A stretch of 36,825 nt of DNA from GCA-002282575 sp964606405 (GTDB lineage Bacteria; Pseudomonadota; Gammaproteobacteria; Thiomicrospirales; Thiomicrospiraceae): positions 1-36,825 of the forward strand of contig CAZSGH010000030.1 of NCBI GenBank assembly GCA_964606405.1, in the 5' to 3' direction. Shown here in pieces: positions 1 through 8,721 of the stretch (position 1 is the first letter of the stretch; the number at the start of each line of letters is the position of its first letter). A program made the position numbers and the translations under genes. The notes below the pieces were generated by a model. That model had not been told where the DNA came from. It was given only the letters and a program-made list of their open reading frames with translations, and searched no databases.

Positions 1-226
1 AGACACCGTAGAAAACGCCATTATCCCTTATAGCAGTATCTGCTCGGTAGATGAAGAACATTTACGCGATGGCATGTCACAATTAAGACGCATTAATATT
101 CATTTACTCTGTGGCCGTACACGCACCGTTGAAACAAACAACACAGCTGACGCTGAGCAAATTTTATTGCATCTTCTACGCAATACCATGCAACCAAGAA
201 ACAATAACCACACACCAGTAGCCTAA
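1..226 (+). CDS. C-terminal fragment of an unidentified protein
   Basis: An open frame runs from the window edge (first full codon at base 2) to a TAA at 224-226, giving about 74 residues. The start lies outside the window. The stretch SICSVDEEHLRDGMSQLRRI looks like a regular amphipathic helix and the last 15 residues are polar and probably disordered. I do not recognise the family. It converges on the DUF455 gene, whose stop is at 284. The 57 bases between them hold no convincing terminator. The assignment as coding rests on the uninterrupted frame and natural-looking composition only. Confidence 0.5.
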   Translation, partial: DTVENAIIPYSSICSVDEEHLRDGMSQLRRINIHLLCGRTRTVETNNTADAEQILLHLLRNTMQPRNNNHTPVA

Positions 227-283
227 AAACCCCCTCAAACGGCGGCTTCGGAAAGCTCAGTGCAAACGGATGATTTAACCTTT

Positions 284-1087
284 CTAGCGGGTCAGCAACC
301 AATCCATTTCTTGTTGTGTAAATCCCGCTTCTAAGCGCGCTTCTATATTAAACGGTCCCTTGATATCACCACGCAAATAGGTTTCAATCAGCGATTTAAA
401 GGTATCAAAGCGATTTAAACCGCGCTGTTGGCACAAATAAGCAAACCAGTGCGTACCGACAGCAACATGTCCGACTTCATCACGCAGTAAAATATGCAAC
501 ACCTCAACCGCACGAACCTCACCAACCGCACGCAACTTTTTAATCATGTGTGGTGTAACATCTAACCCTCTTGCCTCTAGGGTTCTGGGCACTAAAGCCA
601 TGCGAACCAACACATCAAACGCTGTATCTGCTGTGGTTTCCCATAACCCGTTATGCGCAGGAAAGTCACCATAGTCATAACCAAAACGACTTAACTGCTC
701 ACGTACCAATTGAAAATGATAGGCTTCTTCTGCAGCAACACCTAACCAGTCATCGATAAAAGCTTTGGGCATTTCCTGAAAACGATAAACAGCATCTAAA
801 GCTAAATTAATCGCATTGAATTCAATATGGGCAATAGCATGTAATAAACTCGCTCGACCCTCTTGGCTACCAAGACCTCGAGACTTAAGCTGCTTAGGAT
901 GCACTAGCTCTGGCTTAGTCGGATGACCCGCCTGAGCGATCTCGACAACGGGCACCGCAATCATTGCCAGACGCCCTTCTCGCCAGTCTTCGAGCAAGGA
1001 AAATACCGCAGAAGCTTTACCATCGACATCATTCATCATTAATGCATCGTAACAACGCAGGTAAACAGATTCTTGTATGCTAATCAT
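284..1087 (-). CDS. DUF455 ferritin-like domain protein
   Basis: A 267-residue protein of the DUF455 family (ferritin-like four-helix fold). The metal-ligand pattern expected of ferritin-like proteins is visible: HAIAHIE at residues 83-89, EEAYHF at 120-125 and RDEVGHVAVG at 202-211, giving Glu89, Glu120/121, His124, Glu204 and His207 as likely di-metal ligands. Family members are often annotated as possible oxidoreductases or tRNA-modification-like enzymes, but the reaction is not settled, so I assign none. The ATG at 1085-1087 follows the stop of the upstream glycerate kinase (1089-1091) after a single base, so the two are almost certainly co-translated. Length is normal for the family. Confidence 0.85.
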   Translation of the reverse strand: MISIQESVYLRCYDALMMNDVDGKASAVFSLLEDWREGRLAMIAVPVVEIAQAGHPTKPELVHPKQLKSRGLGSQEGRASLLHAIAHIEFNAINLALDAVYRFQEMPKAFIDDWLGVAAEEAYHFQLVREQLSRFGYDYGDFPAHNGLWETTADTAFDVLVRMALVPRTLEARGLDVTPHMIKKLRAVGEVRAVEVLHILLRDEVGHVAVGTHWFAYLCQQRGLNRFDTFKSLIETYLRGDIKGPFNIEARLEAGFTQQEMDWLLTR

Positions 1088-1088
1088 C

Positions 1089-2303
1089 TCAATAACATTC
1101 CAATATCATCATATCATTCACATTCGATCCCGTATCACCAGTAGTAATGAGTGCGCCAATATCTTCTAATAAACACCCCGCATCAAAACTCGCCAAGGTA
1201 TGTTCGATATCCCACCCCAATTGCTGAGCAAGCCGAATACTATCCTGATTCACCAAAGCGCCCGCATCTTCTGTTGCGCCGTCACTACCATCCGATCCCA
1301 TTGCCAGCAACTGCCAAGGTGACGCATTATCGCGTAACAGCCAAGCCACCCATAAGGCAAGATGCTGCATCCGTCCGCCCCGTCCGACCTGCGCAGGCAA
1401 AACAACCACTGGCTCACCACCCCAAATCGTACACCCTGACTGACGAGATGCAGAAACAATCTCTTGTGCTAAATCTTCGACAGAACAGCATACAAACTGC
1501 GGCATCATCTTCGCGTTGGGTAAGCCTTTTGCCAATTCAGATAACAACTTCTGGTTATTTGCCAAGATAATAGAAGTCATTTTCCGTTGCTCAGAATGTC
1601 CTGCCAACAATCCCGAACCAATTGTCGCCACATCATCGCCTTGCACATCAGAAATAACCAATTGCAATATCGTACAAGATTCTGGAAACTGACTTAATAA
1701 GCGCCCACCTTTAATATGCGATAACCGCTTTCTTTCCTGATTGATTCGCGCGATATCCCACCCCGATGCCAACCACTCACGCGTTAATCCCTGCCAAGCG
1801 TCGGCATCCATGCCATCAGCCAATACTTCGACCAATGCAGACGCACCACCAGAAAGCAAAAATAAAACTTTTGCATGAGCAGGTAAATCGGTCACAAATT
1901 GAACCAAGGCATTGCCAGCAACAAAAGAAGCTTCGTTCGGCACAGGATGTCCCGCTTGATAACAAGAGACCTTATTGTCATTAACCCAATCATTAGCGTC
2001 GGTTTTACTCACAACCAAGCCAGATATCAGCGTCTTATGCCCTAAACGCAATGCGCCAGCAGCCATCGCGCCCGCTGCTTTACCAACAGCGATAAGATAC
2101 CAAGGTTCAGTAAACCACGCAGCCTGCTCATCTGCCGAAAAGAAAGAGGCGACCAAATGGTCGCCTCGGCAAGATACAATCGCCTGAGATGCTGCACGCA
2201 ACAAGTTAGAGAACTCATGTGAAACAACAAAGGGTTGGGGGAACTGGGGGAAGGGGTGCACTGTCTTATCCTGTAACTGAATGATATTTGCCCCTTCCAC
2301 CAA
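1089..2303 (-). CDS. Glycerate kinase type 2 (GckA/TtuD, MOFRL family)
   Basis: About 390-404 residues of the type-2 glycerate kinase family, which phosphorylates D-glycerate with ATP in the cytoplasm. Visible landmarks are AVGKAAGAMAAGAL (residues ~72-85), AGHPVPNE, the phosphate-binding FLLSGGASALVE, INQERKRLSHIKGGRLL, and the C-terminal MOFRL part with GSDGSDGATEDAGAL and GDTGSNVNDMMI. The start is uncertain: there is no ATG near the N-terminus. The longest frame begins at TTG (2301-2303), but a GTG at 2259-2261 is preceded by ACAGGA at a good distance and may be the real start. The first ~25 codons are made from a dispersed repeat element (2231-2362), so the N-terminus is not conserved family sequence. 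It lies 58 bases downstream of greA and one base upstream of the DUF455 gene. Confidence 0.88.
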   Translation of the reverse strand: MVEGANIIQLQDKTVHPFPQFPQPFVVSHEFSNLLRAASQAIVSCRGDHLVASFFSADEQAAWFTEPWYLIAVGKAAGAMAAGALRLGHKTLISGLVVSKTDANDWVNDNKVSCYQAGHPVPNEASFVAGNALVQFVTDLPAHAKVLFLLSGGASALVEVLADGMDADAWQGLTREWLASGWDIARINQERKRLSHIKGGRLLSQFPESCTILQLVISDVQGDDVATIGSGLLAGHSEQRKMTSIILANNQKLLSELAKGLPNAKMMPQFVCCSVEDLAQEIVSASRQSGCTIWGGEPVVVLPAQVGRGGRMQHLALWVAWLLRDNASPWQLLAMGSDGSDGATEDAGALVNQDSIRLAQQLGWDIEHTLASFDAGCLLEDIGALITTGDTGSNVNDMMILECY

Positions 2304-2362
2304 ACAAAAAATGCATTAGAAAGGTATGAAAAAGGCGAAAGCCTAATTTTTCATACCTTTCT
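2231..2362 (-). repeat. Two-hairpin dispersed repeat, copy 1 (greA / glycerate kinase)
   Basis: The first of four related elements (others at about 20843-20975, 23060-23165 and 27213-27342). In transcript direction it has a strong hairpin right after the greA stop, then GGTGGAAGGGG (2290-2300) and, after about 35 bases, the complementary CCCCTTCCCCCAG (2244-2256) with a further CCCCCAACCC (2231-2240). The second stem lies inside the annotated start of the glycerate kinase. Matching to copy 4 includes the purine tract, a CACTG, a GATA and CCTTCCACCAA on the plus strand, in the same order and nearly the same spacing. Confidence 0.7.
2318..2362 (-). terminator. Long hairpin immediately after greA
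   Basis: Outer arms 2318-2333 and 2347-2362 are perfect complements (16 bp, ending in A5/T5). Inside is a GGC/GCC stem with a four-base loop. The last base is part of the greA stop codon. A short T-rich tract (2305-2310 on this strand) follows after a few bases. This is probably the greA terminator and is also hairpin 2 of the dispersed repeat. Confidence 0.65.
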
Positions 2363-2835
2363 TAGACATAGCTAATGCTAATAATCTCGTAATCTAAATT
2401 GCCACTCGGTGCTTTCACCACAACCTCATCACCTTCTTCTTTACCGATTAAAGCGCGCGCAATCGGAGAATTAACGGAAATTTTATTGTGCTCTAAATCC
2501 GACTCTTCATCACCAACAATTTGATAGGTAACCGTCTCATCACTTTCAACATTTAACAACTCAACCGTCGCACCAAAAATAATTTTTCCGTTCGCATGAA
2601 CTTTAGAAATATCAATTACCTGAGCATTAGATAATACATTTTCGATATGACGAATACGCGCTTCTAACAACCCCTGCTTATCTCGTGCAGCGTGATATTC
2701 GGCATTTTCTTTTAAATCGCCATGTGCTCTCGCTTCCGCGATTTCTTCAGCAATTAAAGGACGCTCAATATTTTTTAAGCGTGTCAACTCGGTACGCAGA
2801 TGTTCGGCACCAGCCATCGTTAAGGGAGGACGCAT
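2362..2835 (-). CDS. greA: Transcription elongation factor GreA
   Basis: A 157-residue GreA, close to the usual 158. It binds the RNA polymerase secondary channel and stimulates cleavage of backtracked transcripts. The N-terminal coiled coil carries the diagnostic ENAEYHAARDKQ segment (residues 43-54) preceded by ARAHGDLK, which includes the acidic tip residues. The C-terminal FKBP-like globular domain has FGATVEL and SPIARALIGKEEGDEV. The ATG at 2833-2835 has AAGGA seven to eight bases upstream, and the N-terminus matches the usual short leader before MAGAEHLR. It follows carB by 84 bases with a terminator-like hairpin between, so expression is probably partly read-through from carAB and partly from its own promoter. 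The carA-carB-greA order is common in gammaproteobacteria. Confidence 0.97.
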   Translation of the reverse strand: MRPPLTMAGAEHLRTELTRLKNIERPLIAEEIAEARAHGDLKENAEYHAARDKQGLLEARIRHIENVLSNAQVIDISKVHANGKIIFGATVELLNVESDETVTYQIVGDEESDLEHNKISVNSPIARALIGKEEGDEVVVKAPSGNLDYEIISISYV

Positions 2836-2859
2836 TTGTTTATCCTTGTTGATCTCATT

Positions 2860-2897
2860 TATTAATAAACAAGCCGCACCTTCTGAGTGCGGCTTGT
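2860..2897 (-). terminator. Terminator-like hairpin between carB and greA
   Basis: Arms 2869-2879 and 2887-2897 are perfect complements (11 bp, GC-rich) with a 7-base loop. On the minus strand they are followed by TTATTAATAAATG, a weak U-rich tract. It probably reduces read-through from carAB into greA. Confidence 0.7.
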
Positions 2898-2919
2898 CAA
2901 ATTTTAGAATGAGATTAGT

Positions 2920-5900
2920 TTACGCTAAATCTTGAATACGGTAAACCGTCTTGTCATTCTGATAATCCATCGCCATTGCCATTGCCTCTGCGCCTGCAAC
3001 CGTTGTGGTGTAAGCCACGCGATGCATTAACGCTTCACGGCGAATAGAATAGGAGTCAGCAACCCCCATCGCACCATCAGAGGTGTTGACAATTAGTACG
3101 ATTTCATCGTTTTTAATCATATCGACGATATTCGGACGACCTTCGGTGACTTTATTGACAACCGATACAACAACGCCAGCTTCCTGCAAAGTTTTAGCCG
3201 TACCACGTGTTGCTACGATATCAAAACCACGCGCAGCTAACATCTTAGCGACATCAACCGCTGCCGCTCTATCTGCCTGACGCACCGAAATAAAGACACG
3301 ACCACTGGTTGGCAATTCCGTGCCTGCCGCCAATAGCCCCTTTGCGAAAGCCTGAGCAAAGTTTTCACCAATGCCCATTACTTCACCCGTCGATTTCATC
3401 TCTGGACCAAGAATCGGGTCAACGCCATTAAACTTAATGAATGGGAAAACCACTTCTTTAACCGACACATGCTCTGGGATGATTTCTTTAGTGAACCCTT
3501 GAGCTTCAAGCGTCTGACCCGCCATGACGCGAGCTGCAATTTTTGCCAATGGCTCGCCAATCGCTTTTGATACAAACGGAACCGTACGTGAGGCACGAGG
3601 ATTCACCTCAAGCACATAAATGTCTTCGCCCTTCACCGCAAACTGCACGTTCATCAAACCACGTACTTTAAGGGCAAATGCCATCGCTTCTGTCTGACGA
3701 CGAATTTCGTCTTGAATGTGCGCAGGTACCGTATAGGGTGGTAATGAACAGGCTGAGTCTCCCGAGTGAATACCCGCTTGCTCAATATGCTCCATAATCG
3801 CGCCAATCACCACACGATCACCATCACAAATCGCATCCACATCTAACTCAATCGCATCATCTAAGAAGCGGTCAAGTAATACAGGAGAATCATTCGACAC
3901 TTGCACCGCTTCACGCATATAACGAGACAAATCTTTCTCGCCATAGACGATTTCCATTGCACGTCCACCTAACACGTAAGAAGGACGAACCACTAACGGA
4001 TAACCAATTTCTACTGCCAAAGTCAAAGCCTGCTCTGGCGTACGTGCGGTGCGGTTCGCAGGCTGACGCAAGCCTAATTCCTGCAACAACTTCTGAAAAC
4101 GCTCACGGTCTTCTGCCAAGTCGATTGAGTCTGGCGAGGTACCAATAATGGGCACACCCGCCGCTTCTAACTCACGCGACAACTTTAATGGCGTCTGACC
4201 ACCGTACTGTACAATCACACCTTCTGGCTTTTCAACCGCAACCACTTCTAATACATCTTCTAGTGTTAATGGCTCGAAGTACAAACGATCCGACGTATCG
4301 TAATCAGTCGAAACCGTTTCTGGGTTACAGTTAACCATAATGGTTTCAAAACCGTCTTCACGCAATGCCATTGCTGCATGAACACAGCAATAATCAAACT
4401 CGATACCCTGACCAATGCGGTTAGGGCCACCGCCTAAAATCATGATCTTACGCTTATCCGTTGGTGCTGCTTCACATACCTGCTCGTAAGTCGAATATAA
4501 ATAAGCTGTGTTGGTTGCAAACTCAGCCGCACAGGTATCAACGCGTTTGTAAACAGGTTTAACCCCTAAGGTGTGACGGAACTTACGCAAGAAATGACTG
4601 TCAGTATTGAGCAACTTCGCCAAACGCATGTCAGAGAAGCCCTTACGCTTCAATTTGAGCATCCGATCAGCATCAAGTGCATCTAAACCGCCTGTGCGTA
4701 CGGCCGTTTCTTCACGCACGATGTCTTCGATTTGCGCCAAGAACCAAGGATCAATAGCAGAAATCTCGTAAATTTCTTCGAGCGACCAGCCGAAACGGAA
4801 AGCATCGCCAACATACCACAAACGGTCAGGACCGGGTGAGCGCAATTCATGACGCAAAATATCACGAATTTCTTTCTCGTCCATCGCACTTAAATTCAGG
4901 ATGCAATCTAAGCCTGTACGACCTGTTTCTAAGCCACGAATCGCTTTCTGTAGTGATTCTTGGAAGGTACGTCCCATTGCCATCACTTCACCCACCGACT
5001 TCATCTGTGTCGATAGGCGTGCTTCCGCTTGAGGGAACTTCTCGAAAGTAAAACGCGGAATCTTCGTGACCACATAGTCAATAGAAGGTTCAAACGATGC
5101 AGGCGTTAAACCGCCAGTAATGTCGTTAGTCAATTCATCGAGCGTGTAACCCACTGCCAACTTAGCAGCGACCTTGGCAATCGGGAAACCCGTTGCTTTA
5201 GAAGCCAAGGCAGACGAACGCGATACACGAGGATTCATTTCGATAACAATCATGCGACCATCTTTTGGATTAATCGCGAACTGAACGTTAGAACCACCCG
5301 TTTCGACACCAATCTCACGCAATACAGCAATCGAAGCATTACGCATCAGTTGATATTCTTTGTCCGTGAGCGTCTGGGCTGGTGCAATGGTAATCGAGTC
5401 ACCAGTATGCACGCCCATTGGGTCTAGGTTTTCGATAGAGCAGACAATAATACAATTGTCTTTTGTGTCACGAATGACTTCCATTTCATATTCTTTCCAA
5501 CCCAGAATTGATTCTTCAATCAGCAATTCCGTTGTCGGTGACATGTACAAACCATGCTTACAGATTTGTTCGAACTCATCTTTGTTGTAAGCGATACCAC
5601 CGCCCGTACCACCTAAGGTAAACGAGGGACGGATCACTGTTGGGAAACCAACGCGCTGCTGAATCGCCCAAGCTTCTTCTAAGCTATGTGCCACACCTGA
5701 CTCTGGAACATCTAGCCCGATTTTTACCATCGCTTGACGGAATTTTTCGCGGTCTTCACCCTTATCAATAGCTTCTGGTTTCGCACCGATCAGCTCAACA
5801 TTGTATTTTTCAAGCACACCGTGATGCCACAAGTCCAACGAACAATTGAGTGCGGTTTGTCCGCCCATTGTCGGCAACAAGGCATCAGGACGTTCTTTTT

Positions 5901-6135
5901 CGATAATTCGTTCAACCGTTTGCCAATTAATCGGTTCAATGTAAGTGGCATCAGCCATGTCCGGATCGGTCATAATGGTAGCTGGGTTAGAGTTAACCAA
6001 AATAACGCGATAACCCTCTTCACGTAAGGCTTTACAGGCTTGCGCACCAGAATAGTCAAACTCACAAGCTTGCCCGATAACAATCGGACCCGCACCAATA
6101 ATCAAGACGCTTTTTATGTCGGTTCTTTTAGGCAT
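2920..6135 (-). CDS. carB: Carbamoyl-phosphate synthase large subunit
   Basis: A 1071-residue CarB (Escherichia coli has 1073). It uses ammonia delivered from CarA, bicarbonate and two ATP to make carbamoyl phosphate for pyrimidine and arginine synthesis. Both homologous synthetase halves are present. The first starts with IGAGPIVIGQACEFDYSG and has the ATP-grasp region FTLGGTGGGIAY. The second starts with LGGGPNRIGQGIEFDYC and has YVLGGRAMEIVY. The C-terminal allosteric domain (from about residue 935) contains GFDIVATRGTAKTL. The ATG at 6133-6135 has AAGGAA about ten bases upstream and lies 13 bases after the carA stop. No truncation or frameshift is seen. Confidence 0.98.
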   Translation of the reverse strand: MPKRTDIKSVLIIGAGPIVIGQACEFDYSGAQACKALREEGYRVILVNSNPATIMTDPDMADATYIEPINWQTVERIIEKERPDALLPTMGGQTALNCSLDLWHHGVLEKYNVELIGAKPEAIDKGEDREKFRQAMVKIGLDVPESGVAHSLEEAWAIQQRVGFPTVIRPSFTLGGTGGGIAYNKDEFEQICKHGLYMSPTTELLIEESILGWKEYEMEVIRDTKDNCIIVCSIENLDPMGVHTGDSITIAPAQTLTDKEYQLMRNASIAVLREIGVETGGSNVQFAINPKDGRMIVIEMNPRVSRSSALASKATGFPIAKVAAKLAVGYTLDELTNDITGGLTPASFEPSIDYVVTKIPRFTFEKFPQAEARLSTQMKSVGEVMAMGRTFQESLQKAIRGLETGRTGLDCILNLSAMDEKEIRDILRHELRSPGPDRLWYVGDAFRFGWSLEEIYEISAIDPWFLAQIEDIVREETAVRTGGLDALDADRMLKLKRKGFSDMRLAKLLNTDSHFLRKFRHTLGVKPVYKRVDTCAAEFATNTAYLYSTYEQVCEAAPTDKRKIMILGGGPNRIGQGIEFDYCCVHAAMALREDGFETIMVNCNPETVSTDYDTSDRLYFEPLTLEDVLEVVAVEKPEGVIVQYGGQTPLKLSRELEAAGVPIIGTSPDSIDLAEDRERFQKLLQELGLRQPANRTARTPEQALTLAVEIGYPLVVRPSYVLGGRAMEIVYGEKDLSRYMREAVQVSNDSPVLLDRFLDDAIELDVDAICDGDRVVIGAIMEHIEQAGIHSGDSACSLPPYTVPAHIQDEIRRQTEAMAFALKVRGLMNVQFAVKGEDIYVLEVNPRASRTVPFVSKAIGEPLAKIAARVMAGQTLEAQGFTKEIIPEHVSVKEVVFPFIKFNGVDPILGPEMKSTGEVMGIGENFAQAFAKGLLAAGTELPTSGRVFISVRQADRAAAVDVAKMLAARGFDIVATRGTAKTLQEAGVVVSVVNKVTEGRPNIVDMIKNDEIVLIVNTSDGAMGVADSYSIRREALMHRVAYTTTVAGAEAMAMAMDYQNDKTVYRIQDLA

Positions 6136-6148
6136 TATTTTTTATTCC

Positions 6149-7282
6149 TTATGCTGCGCTGCGAGCGGCCATATTGGCGATGAATTCATCAAACAGGTAA
6201 GCTAAATCGTGCGGACCTGGGCTGGCTTCTGGGTGACCCTGGAAGCTAAAAAATGGCTTAGAGGCAAAACGAATACCTTGGTTAGAACCATCAAACAACG
6301 AACGATGCGTTACTTCGATACCTGCTGGCAAGCTAGACTCATCAACCGCAAAACCGTGGTTCTGCGCTGTAATCAACACCTTACCTGAACGTGTATCTTG
6401 CACAGGATGATTACCACCATGATGACCAAACTTCATTTTGAGTGTTTTTGCACCAGAAGCTAAGGCAAGTAATTGATGTCCTAAACAAATACCATAGATC
6501 GGCGTATCACCTTGGATTAATTCGGCAATCGCTGTAATCGCATAACCACAAGCTGAGGGATCACCAGGGCCATTAGACAAGAAAATACCATCTGGATTCA
6601 TTGCCTTAACCGCTGCTGCTGACGTATCTGCTGGCACAATGGTCAAACGGCATCCACGTTGCGTTAGCATACGCAAAATATTGGTTTTAACGCCATAATC
6701 GAAAGCTACGACGTGATAGGGAAGATCCGCCTCGGCTTTCGTAGCAAACCCTTCACCCAAAGCCCACTCACCTTCGCGGAAGGTGTAGGTTTCTTGGGTG
6801 GTAACTTCGATTGCTAAATCCATACCATTAAGACCAGCAAACGCCTGTGCTTTCGCAACCGCAGCAGCGGCATCGATATTGTCTCCTGCGACAATCACAC
6901 CATTTTGTGCACCTTTTTCGCGTAACACACGGGTTAACTGACGGGTATCAATATCGCTAATAGCCACAACATTTTGTTCTACTAAATAATCAGGCAACGA
7001 CTGAGTCGCGCGGAAGTTAGAGTGCAATAGTGGCAAGTCACGGATAATTAAACCACTCGCCATCACGCCTTTGCTTTCAGAATCTTCTGGCGTGACACCT
7101 ACATTACCAATATGAGGATAGGTAAGGGTTACCAACTGACGAAAATATGACGGATCCGTCAGAATTTCTTGATACCCTGTCATCGAGGTATTAAAAACCA
7201 CCTCTCCCACCGTCTCTCCTGTTGCGCCAATCGACTCGCCCCAGAACAGACTGCCATCTTGCAATGCCAGTAATGCTTTCAT
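6149..7282 (-). CDS. carA: Carbamoyl-phosphate synthase small (glutaminase) subunit
   Basis: A 377-residue glutamine amidotransferase subunit that hydrolyses glutamine and channels ammonia to CarB. The N-terminal domain has GYQEILTDPSY. The class I amidotransferase domain has GICLGHQLLAL with the nucleophilic Cys, and the catalytic His/Glu pair in QGHPEASPG. I choose the ATG at 7280-7282 (protein starting MKALLALQDG) because this is where the family's N-terminus begins; an in-frame ATG 36 bases upstream (7316-7318) would add 12 unconserved residues. The gene has its own probable promoter downstream of sufS and a leader of roughly 180 bases with a terminator-like hairpin, which suggests attenuation. 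Confidence 0.97.
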   Translation of the reverse strand: MKALLALQDGSLFWGESIGATGETVGEVVFNTSMTGYQEILTDPSYFRQLVTLTYPHIGNVGVTPEDSESKGVMASGLIIRDLPLLHSNFRATQSLPDYLVEQNVVAISDIDTRQLTRVLREKGAQNGVIVAGDNIDAAAAVAKAQAFAGLNGMDLAIEVTTQETYTFREGEWALGEGFATKAEADLPYHVVAFDYGVKTNILRMLTQRGCRLTIVPADTSAAAVKAMNPDGIFLSNGPGDPSACGYAITAIAELIQGDTPIYGICLGHQLLALASGAKTLKMKFGHHGGNHPVQDTRSGKVLITAQNHGFAVDESSLPAGIEVTHRSLFDGSNQGIRFASKPFFSFQGHPEASPGPHDLAYLFDEFIANMAARSAA

Positions 7283-7330
7283 CTTGCCCACTTCCCTATC
7301 TTTAACCTGATTACCCATTCACTTACGCGG

Positions 7331-7369
7331 ATACAAAAAAACGGAGAAGGCAAAAACCGCTCCGTTTTT
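7331..7369 (-). terminator. Terminator-like hairpin in the carA leader
   Basis: Arms 7337-7346 and 7360-7369 are perfect complements (10 bp) with a 13-base loop. On the minus strand the stem runs straight into a run of seven T (7335-7341). It lies about 50 bases upstream of the carA ATG. It can be read as the suf operon terminator (sufS ends at 7513), as a carA attenuator, or as both. The loop also allows a competing small hairpin pairing AAAAAC with GTTTTT. Confidence 0.7.
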
Positions 7370-7380
7370 AGTGTTGACTG

Positions 7381-7410
7381 TTATGATGTTGTACTCGTTA
7401 TGATTAACAT
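7381..7410 (-). CDS. Possible carA leader peptide (9 codons)
   Basis: A tiny ORF, ATG (7408-7410) to TAA (7381-7383), would encode MLIITSTTS. It has GGAG about ten bases upstream, and its stop is 11 bases before the carA leader hairpin, the position expected for a leader peptide that couples ribosome movement to terminator folding. It has no Arg codon and is rich in Ile and Thr, which does not fit arginine-sensing attenuation. It could equally be chance; the evidence is position and ribosome-binding site only. Confidence 0.25.
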   Translation of the reverse strand: MLIITSTTS

Positions 7411-7471
7411 GTCTTTTTCGCTCCGCAAATTTGTCTAATGATACCCCAAATGCAGGTAAAATGTCTATGAA

Positions 7472-7480
7472 ATTATAACA
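7472..7480 (-). promoter_or_regulatory. Extended -10 promoter candidate for carAB
   Basis: On the minus strand TGTTATAAT is a perfect TATAAT with an extended -10 TGn. No good -35 is visible at 16-18 bases. It starts 33-36 bases after the sufS stop and would give a carA leader of about 180 bases. Confidence 0.5.
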
Positions 7481-7512
7481 AGCAAATGACGCTTAATACC
7501 CAAACAAAAATG

Positions 7513-8721
7513 CTAACGCAACATCTCCAACGTCATCTTAACGCCTGCCACCAGCTTAGCCACATCATCTTCGGTGTTGTAAACCGCAAACGAAGCGCGA
7601 ACCGTTGCAGGCACTTTAAAGCGTTGCATGACAGGCTGGGCGCAGTGGTGACTGGCACGCAAACAAATCTGCTCATGCCCTAACAAGGTTGCCATGTCTG
7701 AAGGATGTACGCCATCGACAATAAACGACACTACCGCCTCTTTATGCGCAGCCGTACCAATGATACGCAAGCCATCAATCTGTTGTAACGTTTCAGTTGC
7801 CAAAGTTAACAGCTTGTGTTCATGCGTAGCAATCACTTCCCAGCCAATACTTTGCACAAACTCAATAGCAGGTTTTAAGGCAATCACGCCTTCAATGTTG
7901 GGTGTGCCTGCTTCAAATTTATAGGGAATATCGTTAAAGGTTGTCTTTTCGATGGTCACCGTACGAATCATATCGCCACCACCCATGTAAGGCGGCAGGC
8001 GCTCTAACCACTCGCGTTTACCATAAAGCACACCCACCCCTGTCGGGCCATAAAGTTTATGCCCCGAAAAAGCCAGAAAGTCACAGTCCCATGCTTGCAC
8101 ATCGATGGGTGCATGCGCCACCATTTGTGCCACATCAACCAAAACAATCATATCAGGACGTACTGCACGCACGCGCGCAATCATGTCACGCACGGGGTTA
8201 ATCGTACCTAAAGCATTCGACACAGCTGTAAAAGCAAAAACTTTCACATCTGGCGTTAGCCTAGTTTCTAAATCATCGAGTAATAACTCACCCGCATCGT
8301 TTAAACGAATCGCCTTAACGCCGATTCCCTTATGTGCGAGCAACTGCCAAGGTACAAGATTGGCATGATGCTCCATTTCAGTCAGCAAAATGCTATCGCC
8401 CGCTTGCAATAGCTGTCCTAACCCGCTGGCAACCAAATTAATACTTTCCGTCGTGCCTTTGGTAAACACGATTTCTTCACGCTCACGGGCATTAATAAAA
8501 CTGCGTACCAAATCACGTGTCGCTTCAAAATCAGCCGTTGCGCGCTCGCTCAGCGGATACAAGCCACGATGAATATTTGAATAACCCTCGCGATAAAACC
8601 GATTGGCAACTTCAATCACCGACTCAGGTTTTTGCGTACTGCTGGCACTGTCTAACCAGACCAAATGAGGCTGAGATTGAAAAACCGGGAACTGGTTACG
8701 AATCTTGTTCATGCCATTCAT
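7513..8721 (-). CDS. sufS: Cysteine desulfurase SufS
   Basis: A 402-residue PLP-dependent cysteine desulfurase of the SufS/CsdA type (group II). It takes sulfur from L-cysteine as an enzyme persulfide and passes it to the SufBCD scaffold. The PLP lysine is in FSGHKLYGPTGVGVLYG and the persulfide cysteine is Cys360 in SHHCAQP. The glycine before HHC in many homologues is Ser here. The ATG overlaps the sufD stop by four bases (ATGA), so the two are coupled. An in-frame ATG three codons later is an alternative start. No sufE-type sulfur acceptor follows; the next gene is carA, so SufE or an equivalent must be encoded elsewhere. Confidence 0.96.
   Translation of the reverse strand: MNGMNKIRNQFPVFQSQPHLVWLDSASSTQKPESVIEVANRFYREGYSNIHRGLYPLSERATADFEATRDLVRSFINAREREEIVFTKGTTESINLVASGLGQLLQAGDSILLTEMEHHANLVPWQLLAHKGIGVKAIRLNDAGELLLDDLETRLTPDVKVFAFTAVSNALGTINPVRDMIARVRAVRPDMIVLVDVAQMVAHAPIDVQAWDCDFLAFSGHKLYGPTGVGVLYGKREWLERLPPYMGGGDMIRTVTIEKTTFNDIPYKFEAGTPNIEGVIALKPAIEFVQSIGWEVIATHEHKLLTLATETLQQIDGLRIIGTAAHKEAVVSFIVDGVHPSDMATLLGHEQICLRASHHCAQPVMQRFKVPATVRASFAVYNTEDDVAKLVAGVKMTLEMLR

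Noticed and set aside
1..226. Reading the partial first gene as the tail of a MocR-type aminotransferase
   Set aside because: The segment SSICSVDEEHLRDGMSQL vaguely resembles the last helix of such proteins, but 74 residues without any diagnostic motif cannot support it.
93..302. A 69-codon minus-strand frame at the window start
   Set aside because: It overlaps both the plus-strand partial gene and the end of the DUF455 gene, and has no ribosome-binding site or family resemblance.
1151..1570. A 139-codon open frame antisense to the glycerate kinase
   Set aside because: Composition is Pro/Gln/His-rich, as expected from the complement of a real gene, and the minus-strand frame has unmistakable glycerate kinase motifs.
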